A stretch of 58,491 nucleotides of DNA from Acidobacteriaceae bacterium (GCA_003140075.1 PLIO01000240.1:1-58491), one strand, 5' to 3'; shown: positions 25,283 to 35,216, counted from the first letter of the stretch. A program made the numbers and translations. Notes: a model not told the origin generated them from the sequence alone.

Positions 25283-25298
25283 ATTGACAGACGTCAAT
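25283..25298 (+). promoter_or_regulatory. Inverted repeat operator before the ArsR-type regulator
   Basis: Perfect palindrome ATTGAC-AGAC-GTCAAT, 13 nt before the regulator's start and just after a TATAGA box (25278-25283). Position and symmetry suit an autoregulatory site for a dimeric winged-helix repressor. An AGAGGA ribosome site follows. Confidence 0.5.
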
Positions 25299-25311
25299 TT
25301 AGAGGATATTC

Positions 25312-25623
25312 ATGGTTCACACCATGACCAATCCAGTTCCGTCTCTTGATAGAACACTTCATGCCATCGCCGATCCCACGCGGCGCCGCATCCTCGGCGC
25401 TCTCAAACAGCGCGGTGCAAGTGTGGCGGGAAAGAACAGCGGTTTGTGCGCCGGCGATGTTCAAGAACGCGTGCGCCTCTCCCAGCCCACCATTTCACAT
25501 CACATGACGATTCTGACCAAGGCTGGCTTAGTCGAGGCGGTGAAGCAAGGGCAATGGAGATGGTACCGGCGCAACGAGAAAGCCCTCCGTCGACTGGTAA
25601 AGAGCTTGCGCGCACAACTGTAA
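25312..25623 (+). CDS. ArsR-family winged-helix transcriptional regulator
   Basis: A 103-residue regulator: LHAIADPTRRRILGAL, the recognition helix region RVRLSQPTISHHMTILTKAGLVEAVKQGQWRWYRRNEKAL, typical ArsR/SmtB winged helix. No obvious metal-binding cysteine pair (ELCVCDL type) is present; the single Cys in GLCAGDV is not enough, so it is more like the non-metal group. It is convergent with the hybrid kinase, ending 56 nt away. Targets unknown beyond likely self-repression. Confidence 0.85.
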   Translation: MVHTMTNPVPSLDRTLHAIADPTRRRILGALKQRGASVAGKNSGLCAGDVQERVRLSQPTISHHMTILTKAGLVEAVKQGQWRWYRRNEKALRRLVKSLRAQL

Positions 25624-25679
25624 CGGGGTGCGCTGCGGCAAGGGAACATGCCGAACAGTTTTTTGCGCGGTGATGACAA

Positions 25680-28600
25680 TCAGGCCGAAGCGGCCGCGGC
25701 GTGTGCCTTTTGCAGCAACCTTCGGGCTTGCGAAATCAGTTCCGCCACTTCGAAGGGTTTCACCAGGTAAGGCACATTGTTTTCCTGCAGGAACGCGCGC
25801 TCGTCGCCCTGCTCCACACCATTTGAGAACGTAAACAGCACGTGCTTTTCCATCTCGGCGCAGTGCTGCGTCAGCCAGAGGTAGGCTTCTTTGGCGTTCC
25901 AGTCCGCCGGCATTTTACCGCTCATGATAAGGGCATCGAATGGCTCGGACAGCAGACGCGTTTTCACGTCTTCACTTCTAGTCGCCGTGACCACGCTGGC
26001 CCCGGCTCCGGTCAGCACATCCCGCTCGAATTCGAGTACCGCTTCTTCTTCCTCCACCAGCAAGACCCGCCCCTGGATCGCTCCTTCACGCTTGGGCGGA
26101 ATCACCGGGGCAGCTTCCGGAACGGCACCAGCCGTCGCCGCCATGGGCAACCGCACGTCTATAACCGCCCCGCCCTCGGCGGCATTGTGCGCGGTGATGT
26201 CTCCGCCATGTTCTTTCACAATCCCGTAGCAAATGCTTAGGCCAAGCCCAGTTCCCTTCCCAACGCTCTTGGTGGTATAGAACGGATCGAAAATTCTCTT
26301 GGGATCCTTGATGCCAGGACCATCATCGGCAAACTGCGCGCACACGGAGCCATTTTCGCAGAAGACGCGAATCTTCAGCTTACCGGACCGGCCGGCTTCC
26401 AGAACCGCGTCCACGGCATTGTTGATGATGTTCAGAAATACCTGCTCGATCTGGTGCGGGTCGGCCACGACAATTGCGGGATCGGCAGTAAAGTCTTTTT
26501 CCACGGCGATGTGGTTGACCTTCAGATCGTAGTCGCGGAGAGCAAGCGTCTCTTCGAGCACCCTCCGAACATCAACCTCCGACCGTTCCGGCTTTCGCTG
26601 TCGTGCAAAGGAAAGCAAATTCTGCACCACCCGGTGGGTGCGCTGCGCCTGTTTGAACATCTTGGCCACATAGTCCTGTGCGCGCTCGTTCAATCCTTCG
26701 CTTTCGAGCAACTGCGCATAGCCGAGAATTGCGGTCAGCGGATTGTTCAGTTCGTGAGCCACGCCTGCAATCAGTTGGCCCACTGCCGACATCTTTTCGC
26801 TCTGCAGCAATTGTTCCTGGGTGCGCCGCAGGTCTTCATAGGCTTTGCAAGTTTCTTCGTACAAACGAACTTTTTCGATGGTGGTGGCCAACTGGCGGCT
26901 GATCGCCACCAGCAGATTCTCTTCGCCGCTGGAATATTCGTACTCGCTGTGGCTACGCAGGCCCATCATGCCGATTGGGCTGTCCTTGCCCCAGAAAAGT
27001 ACCCAGATCCAGGAGCCGTCGCTGCTGGAACGAATGAATTCGGCCACTGCTCCCGTAAGATGAGGAAGGTACTCGGCGCTGATGACTTCCGCCCGCGACC
27101 GCATGACCAGGTCGCCAAAGCCCTCCGCAAAATTGATTTCCGCCGGCCGCGATTTGTCGCGGCTGCGGGGTCCCCAGGCGGCCCGACGCCGGAAGGTCGG
27201 TGTGTCGGAATCCGAAAGATAGACCGATCCGCTCTCCGCGCCAAACAGTGAAACCACTTGTCGCAGCGTCAGGTTGAGAATCTCATCGAGGTCGAAGGAC
27301 TGGGTCGCCACCACTGCCATCGCGTTCAATGCGTTCAGTTCCCGGTTGCGACGGCGCATCTCGTCTTCGGCCCGCCGCTTTTCCGTCACGTCGAGAACAA
27401 AGCCCTGATAGCGTTCGACCTTGCCCGCGGCGTCCCGCGTGGCGAAGCTACTCTCCGCCGCTAGTACTAATGTGCCGTTCTTTCGGCGCATCGTCACTTC
27501 AAAGTTGCGGACGTAATTCTGCAGTTCGATATCCTTGTGAAACGCATCCCGCTGTCCGGCATCGACGCGAATGTCCTGGTCCAGGTTGAGGGCCAGCAGT
27601 TCTTCCCGCCGCTCGTAACCCAGCATGTGTACGAGAGCATCGTTGCAATCGAGCAGTCGCCCAGTCGGAGTCGCCACGTACACACCTTCCTGCACCTGGT
27701 CAAACAGCAGACGATATTTTTCTTCCGCCGATCGCCGCTCCGTAATGTCGCGGACGATGTGGATGGTTCCCTTCTGCTTGCTCCCCTGCTCGGTGTAGGA
27801 CGAAGTGGAGACCATCGAGAAGCCGCCGAAGCATGGGTCGGCGCCTTCGCTGATTTCATCGTCGCCACGGGCGCAGTAAGGACATCCGGTCCACTCGCCC
27901 AGACCGTGCGGCAACACCGACTCGCACGTGCTGCCAATCACGTCCGCGGACGATTGCTCCAACTGCTCCAGCAGTACTTGGTTGGCCTTGATGATGCGGA
28001 ATTCGGCGTCGTGGGCCAGGATAATGTCGTGGACCGAATCGAATGTGTTTCTCCACTGCCGCTGCGAGCGCAATACCTGCTCCAGCAAACGGAAGTTTTC
28101 CACTGCGATCCCCAGCTGCCGTCCGCACATTTCCAGGAAGTCGAGTTCCTCGGCAGTCAGTCTCCTCGCCCGAGCATGGCCCAGGACTATCAGCCCGATT
28201 GGAACCTTCTTCCCCAGGACCGGAACCATGACCAGATGAAGAATCTTTTCCGACTTGAGTAAGAGCTGGTCTTCCGGAGAGGCGTCGCCCCTCGGCGCTA
28301 TCTGTACCGTGCCGCGCTGTAGCATCTGCGACATGCTCTCGTTCAGCTCCGCTATACCCATCTCCCGCAAGAATTCCTGAGAAACACCCACGGCGTGGGT
28401 TGCTACCAGATGTCCACCTTCGATCAAGCGGAACCACGCGGCCTTGCTCCGGGTGAGGTGTTGCAGTTCCTCGAGCGACTTTTCCATCATGCCGCCCTGC
28501 TGTTGAGCCAGCACAATGCTCTCGGTCAAGACCCGCAGGACGCTTAATCGTTGTCCACGCCCCCGTGCTTCCTGAAACACGGCCAGCAGCATGCTCAGCC

Positions 28601-29207
28601 CCAGCAAGATGTCCGCCGCTATAAAGACCCCGTTCGGAACTTGAGTTTCGAGAAGCGGCCAACTGAGATGGAGGGATAACAATCCGACGGCTAGCATCGA
28701 CGGCCATAATTCCCGCCGACCCGCGCGAGCCTGGAGCAGGGCTATGGCAGTGGTCAGTAAAACGATGCGGTAAGAAACTTCAAGCGCCACGCGTAGAACC
28801 AGGGCGTCGGGCCACAGCAGCGCTCGAGCCACGGCGAAGCCTGCCACGCACACGGTCACCGCGGCCAGAGGCGCCAGCAGATTCCGCGAGCGGACGTAGA
28901 CCAGCACAGCCCCGGCGAGCATCCCCACGGAGATTACAAACGCCGCTTGCACAATTGCGGGGACATAACGCTCGGGAATTTGCATCCCAATGCGGTGCAT
29001 CTCTGCCCAACGAGAAGCAGCTAACAACGCTAACCCTGCAGTCCAAATCGAGAGATAGCGTTCGCGGAAAACGGACAGGGCCAGCAATGAAGCCGCCAGG
29101 ATAATCAGCAGCGCCCACTCCCCGGGCTTCAGCCTCGCGACCGCGGGCTGTGCGACGGTGTTCCAAACGGACCAAAGTGAAGCGGTCATCTTGATTGGGT
29201 CTGTCAA
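25680..29207 (-). CDS. Hybrid sensor histidine kinase with degenerate receiver
   Basis: A 1175-residue protein: about seven N-terminal transmembrane helices (1-225), GAF (about 235-385), PAS (about 395-510), PAS (about 520-640), GAF (about 660-800), HisKA with phospho-accepting His818 (GVAHELNNPL), HATPase with the N box NIINNAVDA, DDGPGIKD and GKGTGLGLSIC, then a C-terminal receiver domain (about 1045-1165). In the receiver the position of the phospho-acceptor Asp is Ser1096 (DALIMSGKMP), while the Lys in LVKPFE remains, so it should not be phosphorylated normally. It is divergent from an HD-GYP response regulator 184 nt away, a likely partner. Confidence 0.9.
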   Translation of the reverse strand: MTDPIKMTASLWSVWNTVAQPAVARLKPGEWALLIILAASLLALSVFRERYLSIWTAGLALLAASRWAEMHRIGMQIPERYVPAIVQAAFVISVGMLAGAVLVYVRSRNLLAPLAAVTVCVAGFAVARALLWPDALVLRVALEVSYRIVLLTTAIALLQARAGRRELWPSMLAVGLLSLHLSWPLLETQVPNGVFIAADILLGLSMLLAVFQEARGRGQRLSVLRVLTESIVLAQQQGGMMEKSLEELQHLTRSKAAWFRLIEGGHLVATHAVGVSQEFLREMGIAELNESMSQMLQRGTVQIAPRGDASPEDQLLLKSEKILHLVMVPVLGKKVPIGLIVLGHARARRLTAEELDFLEMCGRQLGIAVENFRLLEQVLRSQRQWRNTFDSVHDIILAHDAEFRIIKANQVLLEQLEQSSADVIGSTCESVLPHGLGEWTGCPYCARGDDEISEGADPCFGGFSMVSTSSYTEQGSKQKGTIHIVRDITERRSAEEKYRLLFDQVQEGVYVATPTGRLLDCNDALVHMLGYERREELLALNLDQDIRVDAGQRDAFHKDIELQNYVRNFEVTMRRKNGTLVLAAESSFATRDAAGKVERYQGFVLDVTEKRRAEDEMRRRNRELNALNAMAVVATQSFDLDEILNLTLRQVVSLFGAESGSVYLSDSDTPTFRRRAAWGPRSRDKSRPAEINFAEGFGDLVMRSRAEVISAEYLPHLTGAVAEFIRSSSDGSWIWVLFWGKDSPIGMMGLRSHSEYEYSSGEENLLVAISRQLATTIEKVRLYEETCKAYEDLRRTQEQLLQSEKMSAVGQLIAGVAHELNNPLTAILGYAQLLESEGLNERAQDYVAKMFKQAQRTHRVVQNLLSFARQRKPERSEVDVRRVLEETLALRDYDLKVNHIAVEKDFTADPAIVVADPHQIEQVFLNIINNAVDAVLEAGRSGKLKIRVFCENGSVCAQFADDGPGIKDPKRIFDPFYTTKSVGKGTGLGLSICYGIVKEHGGDITAHNAAEGGAVIDVRLPMAATAGAVPEAAPVIPPKREGAIQGRVLLVEEEEAVLEFERDVLTGAGASVVTATRSEDVKTRLLSEPFDALIMSGKMPADWNAKEAYLWLTQHCAEMEKHVLFTFSNGVEQGDERAFLQENNVPYLVKPFEVAELISQARRLLQKAHAAAASA

Positions 29208-29391
29208 CTAATTCTGCGTATCAGTTCGGCGAACCAGCTCAGTTACTTAAGGCACACATTTCAGGCATAAGCCTGCATGGTTTCTGAATATCACGCTTGA
29301 GCTGAGTATGGATGCTCTTTCCGGACCTGACTGGTTACTTTCGGCATGTCACGGCTAGCGTAAAATCGCCGATAGTATTGGTGAGAGACTC

Positions 29392-30486
29392 ATGCCCGAC
29401 CGAATTCTCGTAGTGGACGACGAAGAGGCAATCCGAGAGATTGTCTGTGCCATCCTCGCCGCCGCCGGATATGCCTGCAAACAGGCAGGTTCCGGCATGG
29501 AAGCCCTCGCTCTGCTCAATTCCGGTGAGGTATTCGAGCTGATGCTCTCGGACTTGATGATGGCGGACCTGGATGGCATCGGCCTGCTCGAACGCACCAA
29601 GGAAAAGTTTCCCGACATGCCGGTGGTGATGGTTACCGCCGTTCACGACATTTCCGTAGCCCTTGCCGCCATCCGCAATGGAGCCTACGACTACCTGCTT
29701 AAACCATTCGAGCGGGAACAACTGCTCAACGCGGTGGGGCGGTCGCTGGAAAACCGCCGGCTCAAGGTGGAAAACCGCACTTATCAAACGAATCTGGAAT
29801 CTCTGGTGGAAGCGCGCACCGACCAATTGCAAGAGGCCCTCCGAAACCTAGAGCGCTCCTACGACATCACTTTGGAGGCTTTGGGCGACGCACTCGATTT
29901 CAAGGACGCCGAGACCCAGGGACATTCCAGACGCGTGACGGCTTTTACTATGGCAATCGCGAAAGAGATGGGGCTGCCCAAAGAACAAATCGACGTGATT
30001 GCCCGCGGGGCATTCCTTCATGACATTGGCAAGATCGCTATTCCCGATCGCATTCTCCTCAAGCCCGGAAAGCTGAATGAAGAGGAAAAGTTGATCATGC
30101 GTGAGCATTGCTATCACGGTTATCAGATGCTCAAAAAGATCCCATTCCTCGCTGAGGCCTGCGAGATTGTTTACTCTCACCAGGAGCACTTCAACGGTTC
30201 GGGATATCCCCGCGGACTTAAGGGGACGGAAATTCCCCTGGGCGCACGCATTTTCTCGGTTGCCGATACTCTTGACGCCATCATTTCCGACCGCCCTTAT
30301 CGCCCGGCCAGATCTCTCGGCGAAGCTCGGAAGGAGATTCAGGCGTGGTCAGGGAAACAATTTGATCCTGAAGTCGTGGAAGTTTTTTTGAAAATGCCTG
30401 ACGACATCTTTGAGTACGTCCGCCGCGAGATCAACGCCCAGAGCTATCCCATCAGCTACTCCAGCAGCGCCAAGGGTGCCTCTTAA
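29392..30486 (+). CDS. Response regulator with HD-GYP output domain (RpfG type)
   Basis: A 364-residue protein: receiver domain (about 1-120) with DDEE, phospho-acceptor Asp in LMLSDLMMADLDG and Lys in LLKPFE; a coiled linker; HD-GYP domain (about 155-350) with FLHDIGKIAIPDRILLKPG and HQEHFNGSGYPRGL. The usual HHExxDGxGYP reads HQEHFNGSGYP, so the Asp of that motif is Asn; the HD dyad is intact. HD-GYP domains hydrolyse cyclic-di-GMP. The start is supported by GAGAG shortly upstream. It faces the hybrid kinase, which may control it. Confidence 0.9.
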   Translation: MPDRILVVDDEEAIREIVCAILAAAGYACKQAGSGMEALALLNSGEVFELMLSDLMMADLDGIGLLERTKEKFPDMPVVMVTAVHDISVALAAIRNGAYDYLLKPFEREQLLNAVGRSLENRRLKVENRTYQTNLESLVEARTDQLQEALRNLERSYDITLEALGDALDFKDAETQGHSRRVTAFTMAIAKEMGLPKEQIDVIARGAFLHDIGKIAIPDRILLKPGKLNEEEKLIMREHCYHGYQMLKKIPFLAEACEIVYSHQEHFNGSGYPRGLKGTEIPLGARIFSVADTLDAIISDRPYRPARSLGEARKEIQAWSGKQFDPEVVEVFLKMPDDIFEYVRREINAQSYPISYSSSAKGAS

Positions 30487-30612
30487 CTCCGCACTGAATG
30501 CGCCTTTTACCCTGCAATGTGCGGTCAGCCCCGCGTTCTAACGAACGGGATTCATGTCTCGACTTACAATTAAGAGCCGGATAGGTGCATTGTCGACGTC
30601 TGGAGGTTATCA

Positions 30613-31338
30613 ATGAAATCCGCCCGCTATCTTCTGCCACTCTTCATCTTGATCCTGGCCACGGCGTCTTTTGCCCAGGACCACCCGTCAGTGACCGCGC
30701 TCCCCAATTCTGTTTACGTCGGCGCCGACGGCAAATTCGAATCGGCTCCCGACACCGCCGTGATTCAGTTCAACATCTCCGTGCAGGAAGACAGCTCTCA
30801 AGCCGCTTACCAGCACGCCTCAAAAGATGCCGAGCAGGTTCGCGAGGTTCTGCGTGCCAACGGGATTGAACCCAAGGCTGCAACGATCGGATTTCTCTCA
30901 GTCCAGCCCATGTATGACTGGAAGAACGCGAAACAAAAAGTAATCGGCTATCGGGTGACCACCGATGTGACACTCAAACTGAAGGACTTTTCGAAAATTG
31001 GTCCCATCACCCAGCAACTGGCGGATGCCAACGTAAGCGAGCGTCAGACCCTGAACTACACGCTGGAGAATATCGACGAAGCCAAGAACAAAGCCGTGGA
31101 AGACGCGTACCGCCGAGCTCGCAATTCCGCGGAGACCGTAGCCCGCGCTAGTGGCCGCGGCTTGGGAGAACTGTCTTACGCGTCGGTCGACACCTTCGAG
31201 AACCAGCGGATACCGGTCCCGCGCATGGCGCGTGCGATGGCGCCTATGGCCAACGCTACGCCCGCGCCCACGGAAGAATTCACTCCGCAGGACGTCACGG
31301 TTACGGCGCACGTGAACGCGCTCTTTAATTTGAAGTGA
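30613..31338 (+). CDS. SIMPL (DUF541) domain periplasmic protein
   Basis: A 241-residue exported protein: signal peptide (about 1-21, cleaved after SFAQ), then the SIMPL/DUF541 pattern: FESAPDTAVIQFNISVQEDSSQAAYQHASKDAEQVREVL, GYRVTTDVTLKLKDF and NKAVEDAYRRARNSAETVARASG. The family forms oligomeric beta/alpha shells in the envelope; roles include oxidative stress defence in some species. TGGAGG precedes the ATG. Convergent with the next gene. Confidence 0.88.
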   Translation: MKSARYLLPLFILILATASFAQDHPSVTALPNSVYVGADGKFESAPDTAVIQFNISVQEDSSQAAYQHASKDAEQVREVLRANGIEPKAATIGFLSVQPMYDWKNAKQKVIGYRVTTDVTLKLKDFSKIGPITQQLADANVSERQTLNYTLENIDEAKNKAVEDAYRRARNSAETVARASGRGLGELSYASVDTFENQRIPVPRMARAMAPMANATPAPTEEFTPQDVTVTAHVNALFNLK

Positions 31339-31409
31339 GATGTAGGAACCGCCGCCTCGGCTGTCCCGCTGAGCGAAGCCAGGCGGCTTGGCGCATGTCG
31401 AAAGGATCC

Positions 31410-32135
31410 CTAGGGCATAACCCTCGCCACCGCGATGCGGCTCGCATCCACTGTGATTGGACGCTGAATTTCCATCTCAATCGACGTTCCCACATCCAGC
31501 TTCACGTCACTGCCACGCTTCAGCAGCGCCCAGCCGATGCCCGCGACCGCTCCTATACCTGCGCCCACTCTGGCTCCGTTCAAGCCGCCGGTCGCTAAGC
31601 CTCCAGCGGTCGCGCCGCCCATGGTTCCGTACACGCCGTTCTTGGCCGCGTCTTCAACTTTCTTGCCGGTGTCACTGTCCTGCTGAATCGTCCCTTCGGA
31701 ATCCTTCACCGATTTATTATCCGCACCCGGCGTGTTTTCCACCGAGCCCGGCAGCATCACGGTATATCCGCTGGGATAAATCATCGAGGTAAAGTGCAGC
31801 AGGATCTCCGCCCGTCCCTTCCCGTGGCCCGCGCGTTCCACGTGCGCAATCTTGCCCTGAATATAGGACCCCGCCGGAACGATCACGCGGTTGTCGACCA
31901 CGAACGGAAACGCCGTCTCCGCATAAACGGCATCGCCCTCGCGCGCATTCTTGGTGGAGATGGCCTGCTTCAGCGACAGCGGAATCCTGGTGCCCGCCGG
32001 AATCGTAAACGCGTTTGGATCGGAAGTCGCAGCCGCCGGTACTGCAGTTGCGGCCGCATCTTGCGGCTTCGGCGTGTCCGCCGCTTGCCCCAACGCCATT
32101 CCCGACAACAGCAAGAAAGTCCACGCTCCGCGCAT
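31410..32135 (-). CDS. Exported protein with TrbI-like beta domain and glycine-zipper region
   Basis: A 241-residue protein: signal peptide (about 1-18), an Ala/Pro linker, a beta-rich domain (FTIPAGTRIPLSLKQAISTKNAREGDAVYAETAFPF and IVPAGSYIQGKI) reminiscent of the VirB10/TrbI C-terminal barrel, and then a glycine-rich segment (about 170-212, GGATAGGLATGGLNGARVGAGIG). The latter resembles glycine zippers that pack in membranes. GGAGG at 8 nt before ATG 32135 fixes the start. Function unknown; outer-membrane stability is inference. Confidence 0.7.
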   Translation of the reverse strand: MRGAWTFLLLSGMALGQAADTPKPQDAAATAVPAAATSDPNAFTIPAGTRIPLSLKQAISTKNAREGDAVYAETAFPFVVDNRVIVPAGSYIQGKIAHVERAGHGKGRAEILLHFTSMIYPSGYTVMLPGSVENTPGADNKSVKDSEGTIQQDSDTGKKVEDAAKNGVYGTMGGATAGGLATGGLNGARVGAGIGAVAGIGWALLKRGSDVKLDVGTSIEMEIQRPITVDASRIAVARVMP

Positions 32136-32265
32136 ATCACAGACCTCCAAATCGTAAATCAGCCCGAGAATACCACGCTCAGGCGCTAGGATGCTGTCTC
32201 CTCCGCTTGGGTTTCCCGGCCAATGATGACTAGCCAGAACCCGAGCCTCAAAATCCTACATACGT

Positions 32266-32799
32266 CTACTTCGACCAGATTGGCCGCAGCGGGCCGTGCC
32301 GCAGAATGTCGTCGACATCTTCGACGCCCGCCAGATCAGGATAGTTGGCGCGCGGCGGAAGAGTAAACACGTATTTGCGGTTCCGCCCAAGCTCGTTGGG
32401 AACAATCGTCCCTCCGTTTACCAGGTAGTTACCCTGCTGAACTGAACCCCACTGCGCAACCGTGAAGACCATGATCGGGATGTCTTGTCGTGGAGTCTTC
32501 TTCGTCCAGGCGGGGTGCCGGATGTAGATTAAAGGCCCGCGCTCAACGTCGCCCTTTTGCACGTCACTCCCTTCCCACGTCTCCGTGACAATGGTGTAGC
32601 CCTTCCAACCTTGCGGCAGGGAGAAGGTAAAGCCGTACTTCGTGTTCTTGTATATGATTTCCTCAGTCGAAGTTTCGGTCGCCGGTTTCTGTGCGGCTTG
32701 CTGTTCCGGCGGAGTTGAAGCCCTCTGCTGGCTGGCGAACATGGGCGCGATAACCACCCATGTCATCAGCAGCGCGTACATCCTGAGAGTAAAGTTCAT
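32266..32799 (-). CDS. Hypothetical exported protein downstream of the NamZ fusion
   Basis: A 177-residue protein with an N-terminal signal peptide (about 1-22), a Gln/Thr/Pro linker and a soluble domain containing YKNTKYGFTFSLPQGWKGYT and GPLIYIRHPAW. The GF.FSLP..W pattern recalls small envelope proteins with a PsbP-like fold, but I cannot assign a family. It lies 35 nt downstream of the AmiE-NamZ fusion gene on the same strand, so likely co-transcribed. ATG 32799 precedes the signal peptide. Confidence 0.65.
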   Translation of the reverse strand: MNFTLRMYALLMTWVVIAPMFASQQRASTPPEQQAAQKPATETSTEEIIYKNTKYGFTFSLPQGWKGYTIVTETWEGSDVQKGDVERGPLIYIRHPAWTKKTPRQDIPIMVFTVAQWGSVQQGNYLVNGGTIVPNELGRNRKYVFTLPPRANYPDLAGVEDVDDILRHGPLRPIWSK

Positions 32800-32834
32800 T
32801 CCTGCTATCTGCTCCTCGCATGTTCCAACGCGAA

Positions 32835-35216
32835 TCACTTATAGATCAAGTATTTCTGCCGCACCGACTCAAACTTCTTTAACTCTTCCTGCCAATCCTG
32901 CGCAATCCGCCGCGGATCCTTGCCTGATGTGATCCCGTCGTACGCCGCCTGATTCACCAGCAACTCCGCCATGCGCTCGATCTTGAAGTCGACCGGATAC
33001 AGCGTTCGCAACGCCGCAGCCAGTTCGATCCCTAACTCCGGCGCATCCAAGGCATTGCGCTCGGTCAGAACCACATTCGCGCCCTCACACTTCTGGCCAG
33101 CGTAATTACTCGCCGTAGGCGTAAACGTGATCGGCACGAATCTAACTCCGGCGATGCCGCGAACATTCAAATAGGCCGCGAGTTCGCGGCTCTTTATCCA
33201 CGGAGCGCCCACCAGTTCGAACGGAGTATCCGTGCCGCGCCCGACGGAAACATTCGTGTATTCAATCAGTCCCACTCCAGGATACAGCGTGGCCTCGGTC
33301 ACGCTGCGCAAATTCGGGGACGGATTCACCCACTCCAGCCCGGTGGAATCGAACCAGTCTCCGCGCTGCCAGCCTTCCATCGGAACCACCGTCAACTTCG
33401 CATTGATGTTCTGTTCCGCGTTGAACATCTTCGCCAGCTCACCCAAAGTCATGCCATGCCGCACCGGCACAGTCCAGTAATTCGTAAACCTCTCCTGTCC
33501 CGCATCCCCTACCGGACCCTGCACGAAAGATCCCGTAATCGGATCAGGCCGGTCCAGCACAATCATCTCAACCCCAGCAGCAGCAGCCGCTTCCAGGAAA
33601 TACCCCAGCGTAGTCTCATAGGTAAAAAATGGCACGCCCGCATCCTGAATATCGAAAACCACCGCGTCCAGCGACTTCATCACATCCGGAGGTGGACGCC
33701 GCGCCGCATCCTTCGCCCCATACACGCTGTACACTGGAATTCCCGTCGCCGCATCTTTCGTGTTCGCCACATCGGTGGTATCCAGCATTCCCGTAACCCC
33801 GTGCTCCGGGCTGAAGATCGCCTCCAGCGAAACTCCCGGCGCCTGCGCCAGCACATCGATCGTCCGCCGACCATCCGCATCCACTCCCGTCTGGTTGGTC
33901 ACGAGCCCGATTCGCGTCTTGTGTCCAACAACTTGCAGCACGTCGAACTCATGCTCTTCCAATACGTCAATCCCATTTTTCACGCTGCCATTACGCGCGC
34001 TCATGCGCCGCGCTGCGCTCTGCGCCTCGTTGTAGCCAGTGATGCTCTCCCAGCGCAACGCCTCCTTCTCGCTTGCCCTTAGCGGCAGGGCCGCAGCCAC
34101 CGCCGTCGCCACCTTCGACCGCAGGGCAATCGCATTTGCCTTCCCGCGCGGATGCACCGCATTCGTCAACAGAATGATGTAAGTCTGCGTCGTTGGATCG
34201 ATCCACATCGATGTTCCGGTAAACCCGGTGTGCCCATACCCACCCACCGGCAGCAGATCGCCGCGATTCGAAGAGTACGGAGAATCAATATCCCACCCAA
34301 ACCCGCGCAGCACGGGCGCCGACGGCGGCTGCTCCGGCCGCGTCATCTTCTCCACCGACAGCGCCGAAAGAATCCCTCCGCCGCCATTCAGCAGTGCCTG
34401 GGCAAATTTTGCCAGATCGTCTCCCGTCGAGAACAGCCCCGCTTGCCCCGCCACGCCGCCCATTCTCCGCGCAGTCGGATCATGCACCAGCCCCCTCAGC
34501 ATGTGTTCGTTCTCGTCATACTGCGTGGGCGCGATCTTCTCAATCCACCCAGCCCGCCGGTCCAGCGGAGGCAAGAACCGCGTCCGTGCCATCTTCAGCG
34601 GCTGAAAAATATGGCGAGCCGCGTACTCGTCCAACGTCTCTCCCGAAACCCGCTCCACCAGCGCTCCCAAGACAATAAAATTGATGTCGCTGTAGGAAAA
34701 CTTCGACCCCGGCGCGTCCTGCGGTGTCTCTGCAAACGCCATCCGATAAGCCGTTTCCTTCCCTTCCCACGCCGTTTTGAGATCCAAGTCCGGCGCCAGC
34801 CCCGAGTAGTGCGTGAGCAACTGCCGCACCGTGATGTCTTCTTTTCCATTCTGCGCAAACTCCGGCAAATACTTCGCTACCGGATCGTTCAGCCTCACCT
34901 TGCCCTGTTCCACCAACTGCATCACAGCAGGAGTTGTAACAATCACCTTGGTCAGCGACGCCAGATCAAAAATCGTGTCCAGTGTCATCGGCTCGCGCCG
35001 CGGCTCCAGTGCACGCTCGCCGTAGGCCTTGCGATAGATCACTTGCCCGTCATGCCCGATCAGCAAGACAGCGCCCGGAATGGCCCCGTCATGCATCACC
35101 CGCTCGATGACCGCGTCAACCGCGCCCATTCGCGCTGCGGCAACCGGATGCTTCGCGTCCGCCGCTGCGTCTGCCGTCGGCGCGATCGCCAGAAGAGCGC
35201 AGCAAACCATAGACAC
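32835..35216 (-). CDS. AmiE-like serine hydrolase fused to NamZ exo-muramidase (DUF1343)
   Basis: A 793-residue exported protein with two enzymes. Residues about 25-395 are a beta-lactamase/AmiE-type serine hydrolase: Ser87-x-x-Lys90 (SLTK), YSD at 175-177, and HTGFTG. Residues about 410-793 are DUF1343/NamZ: VLQVVGHKTRIGLVTNQTGVD, IFSPEHG, VFDIQDAGVPFFTY, EMIVLDRPDP and EWVNPSPNLRS. In Bacillus subtilis NamZ releases MurNAc from glycan ends and AmiE removes the peptide; they are separate proteins in one cluster. The start appears to be GTG 35216 or ATG 35210, giving a short signal peptide. MurQ and a second AmiE-like gene are just across the divergent junction. Confidence 0.9.
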   Translation of the reverse strand: MSMVCCALLAIAPTADAAADAKHPVAAARMGAVDAVIERVMHDGAIPGAVLLIGHDGQVIYRKAYGERALEPRREPMTLDTIFDLASLTKVIVTTPAVMQLVEQGKVRLNDPVAKYLPEFAQNGKEDITVRQLLTHYSGLAPDLDLKTAWEGKETAYRMAFAETPQDAPGSKFSYSDINFIVLGALVERVSGETLDEYAARHIFQPLKMARTRFLPPLDRRAGWIEKIAPTQYDENEHMLRGLVHDPTARRMGGVAGQAGLFSTGDDLAKFAQALLNGGGGILSALSVEKMTRPEQPPSAPVLRGFGWDIDSPYSSNRGDLLPVGGYGHTGFTGTSMWIDPTTQTYIILLTNAVHPRGKANAIALRSKVATAVAAALPLRASEKEALRWESITGYNEAQSAARRMSARNGSVKNGIDVLEEHEFDVLQVVGHKTRIGLVTNQTGVDADGRRTIDVLAQAPGVSLEAIFSPEHGVTGMLDTTDVANTKDAATGIPVYSVYGAKDAARRPPPDVMKSLDAVVFDIQDAGVPFFTYETTLGYFLEAAAAAGVEMIVLDRPDPITGSFVQGPVGDAGQERFTNYWTVPVRHGMTLGELAKMFNAEQNINAKLTVVPMEGWQRGDWFDSTGLEWVNPSPNLRSVTEATLYPGVGLIEYTNVSVGRGTDTPFELVGAPWIKSRELAAYLNVRGIAGVRFVPITFTPTASNYAGQKCEGANVVLTERNALDAPELGIELAAALRTLYPVDFKIERMAELLVNQAAYDGITSGKDPRRIAQDWQEELKKFESVRQKYLIYK

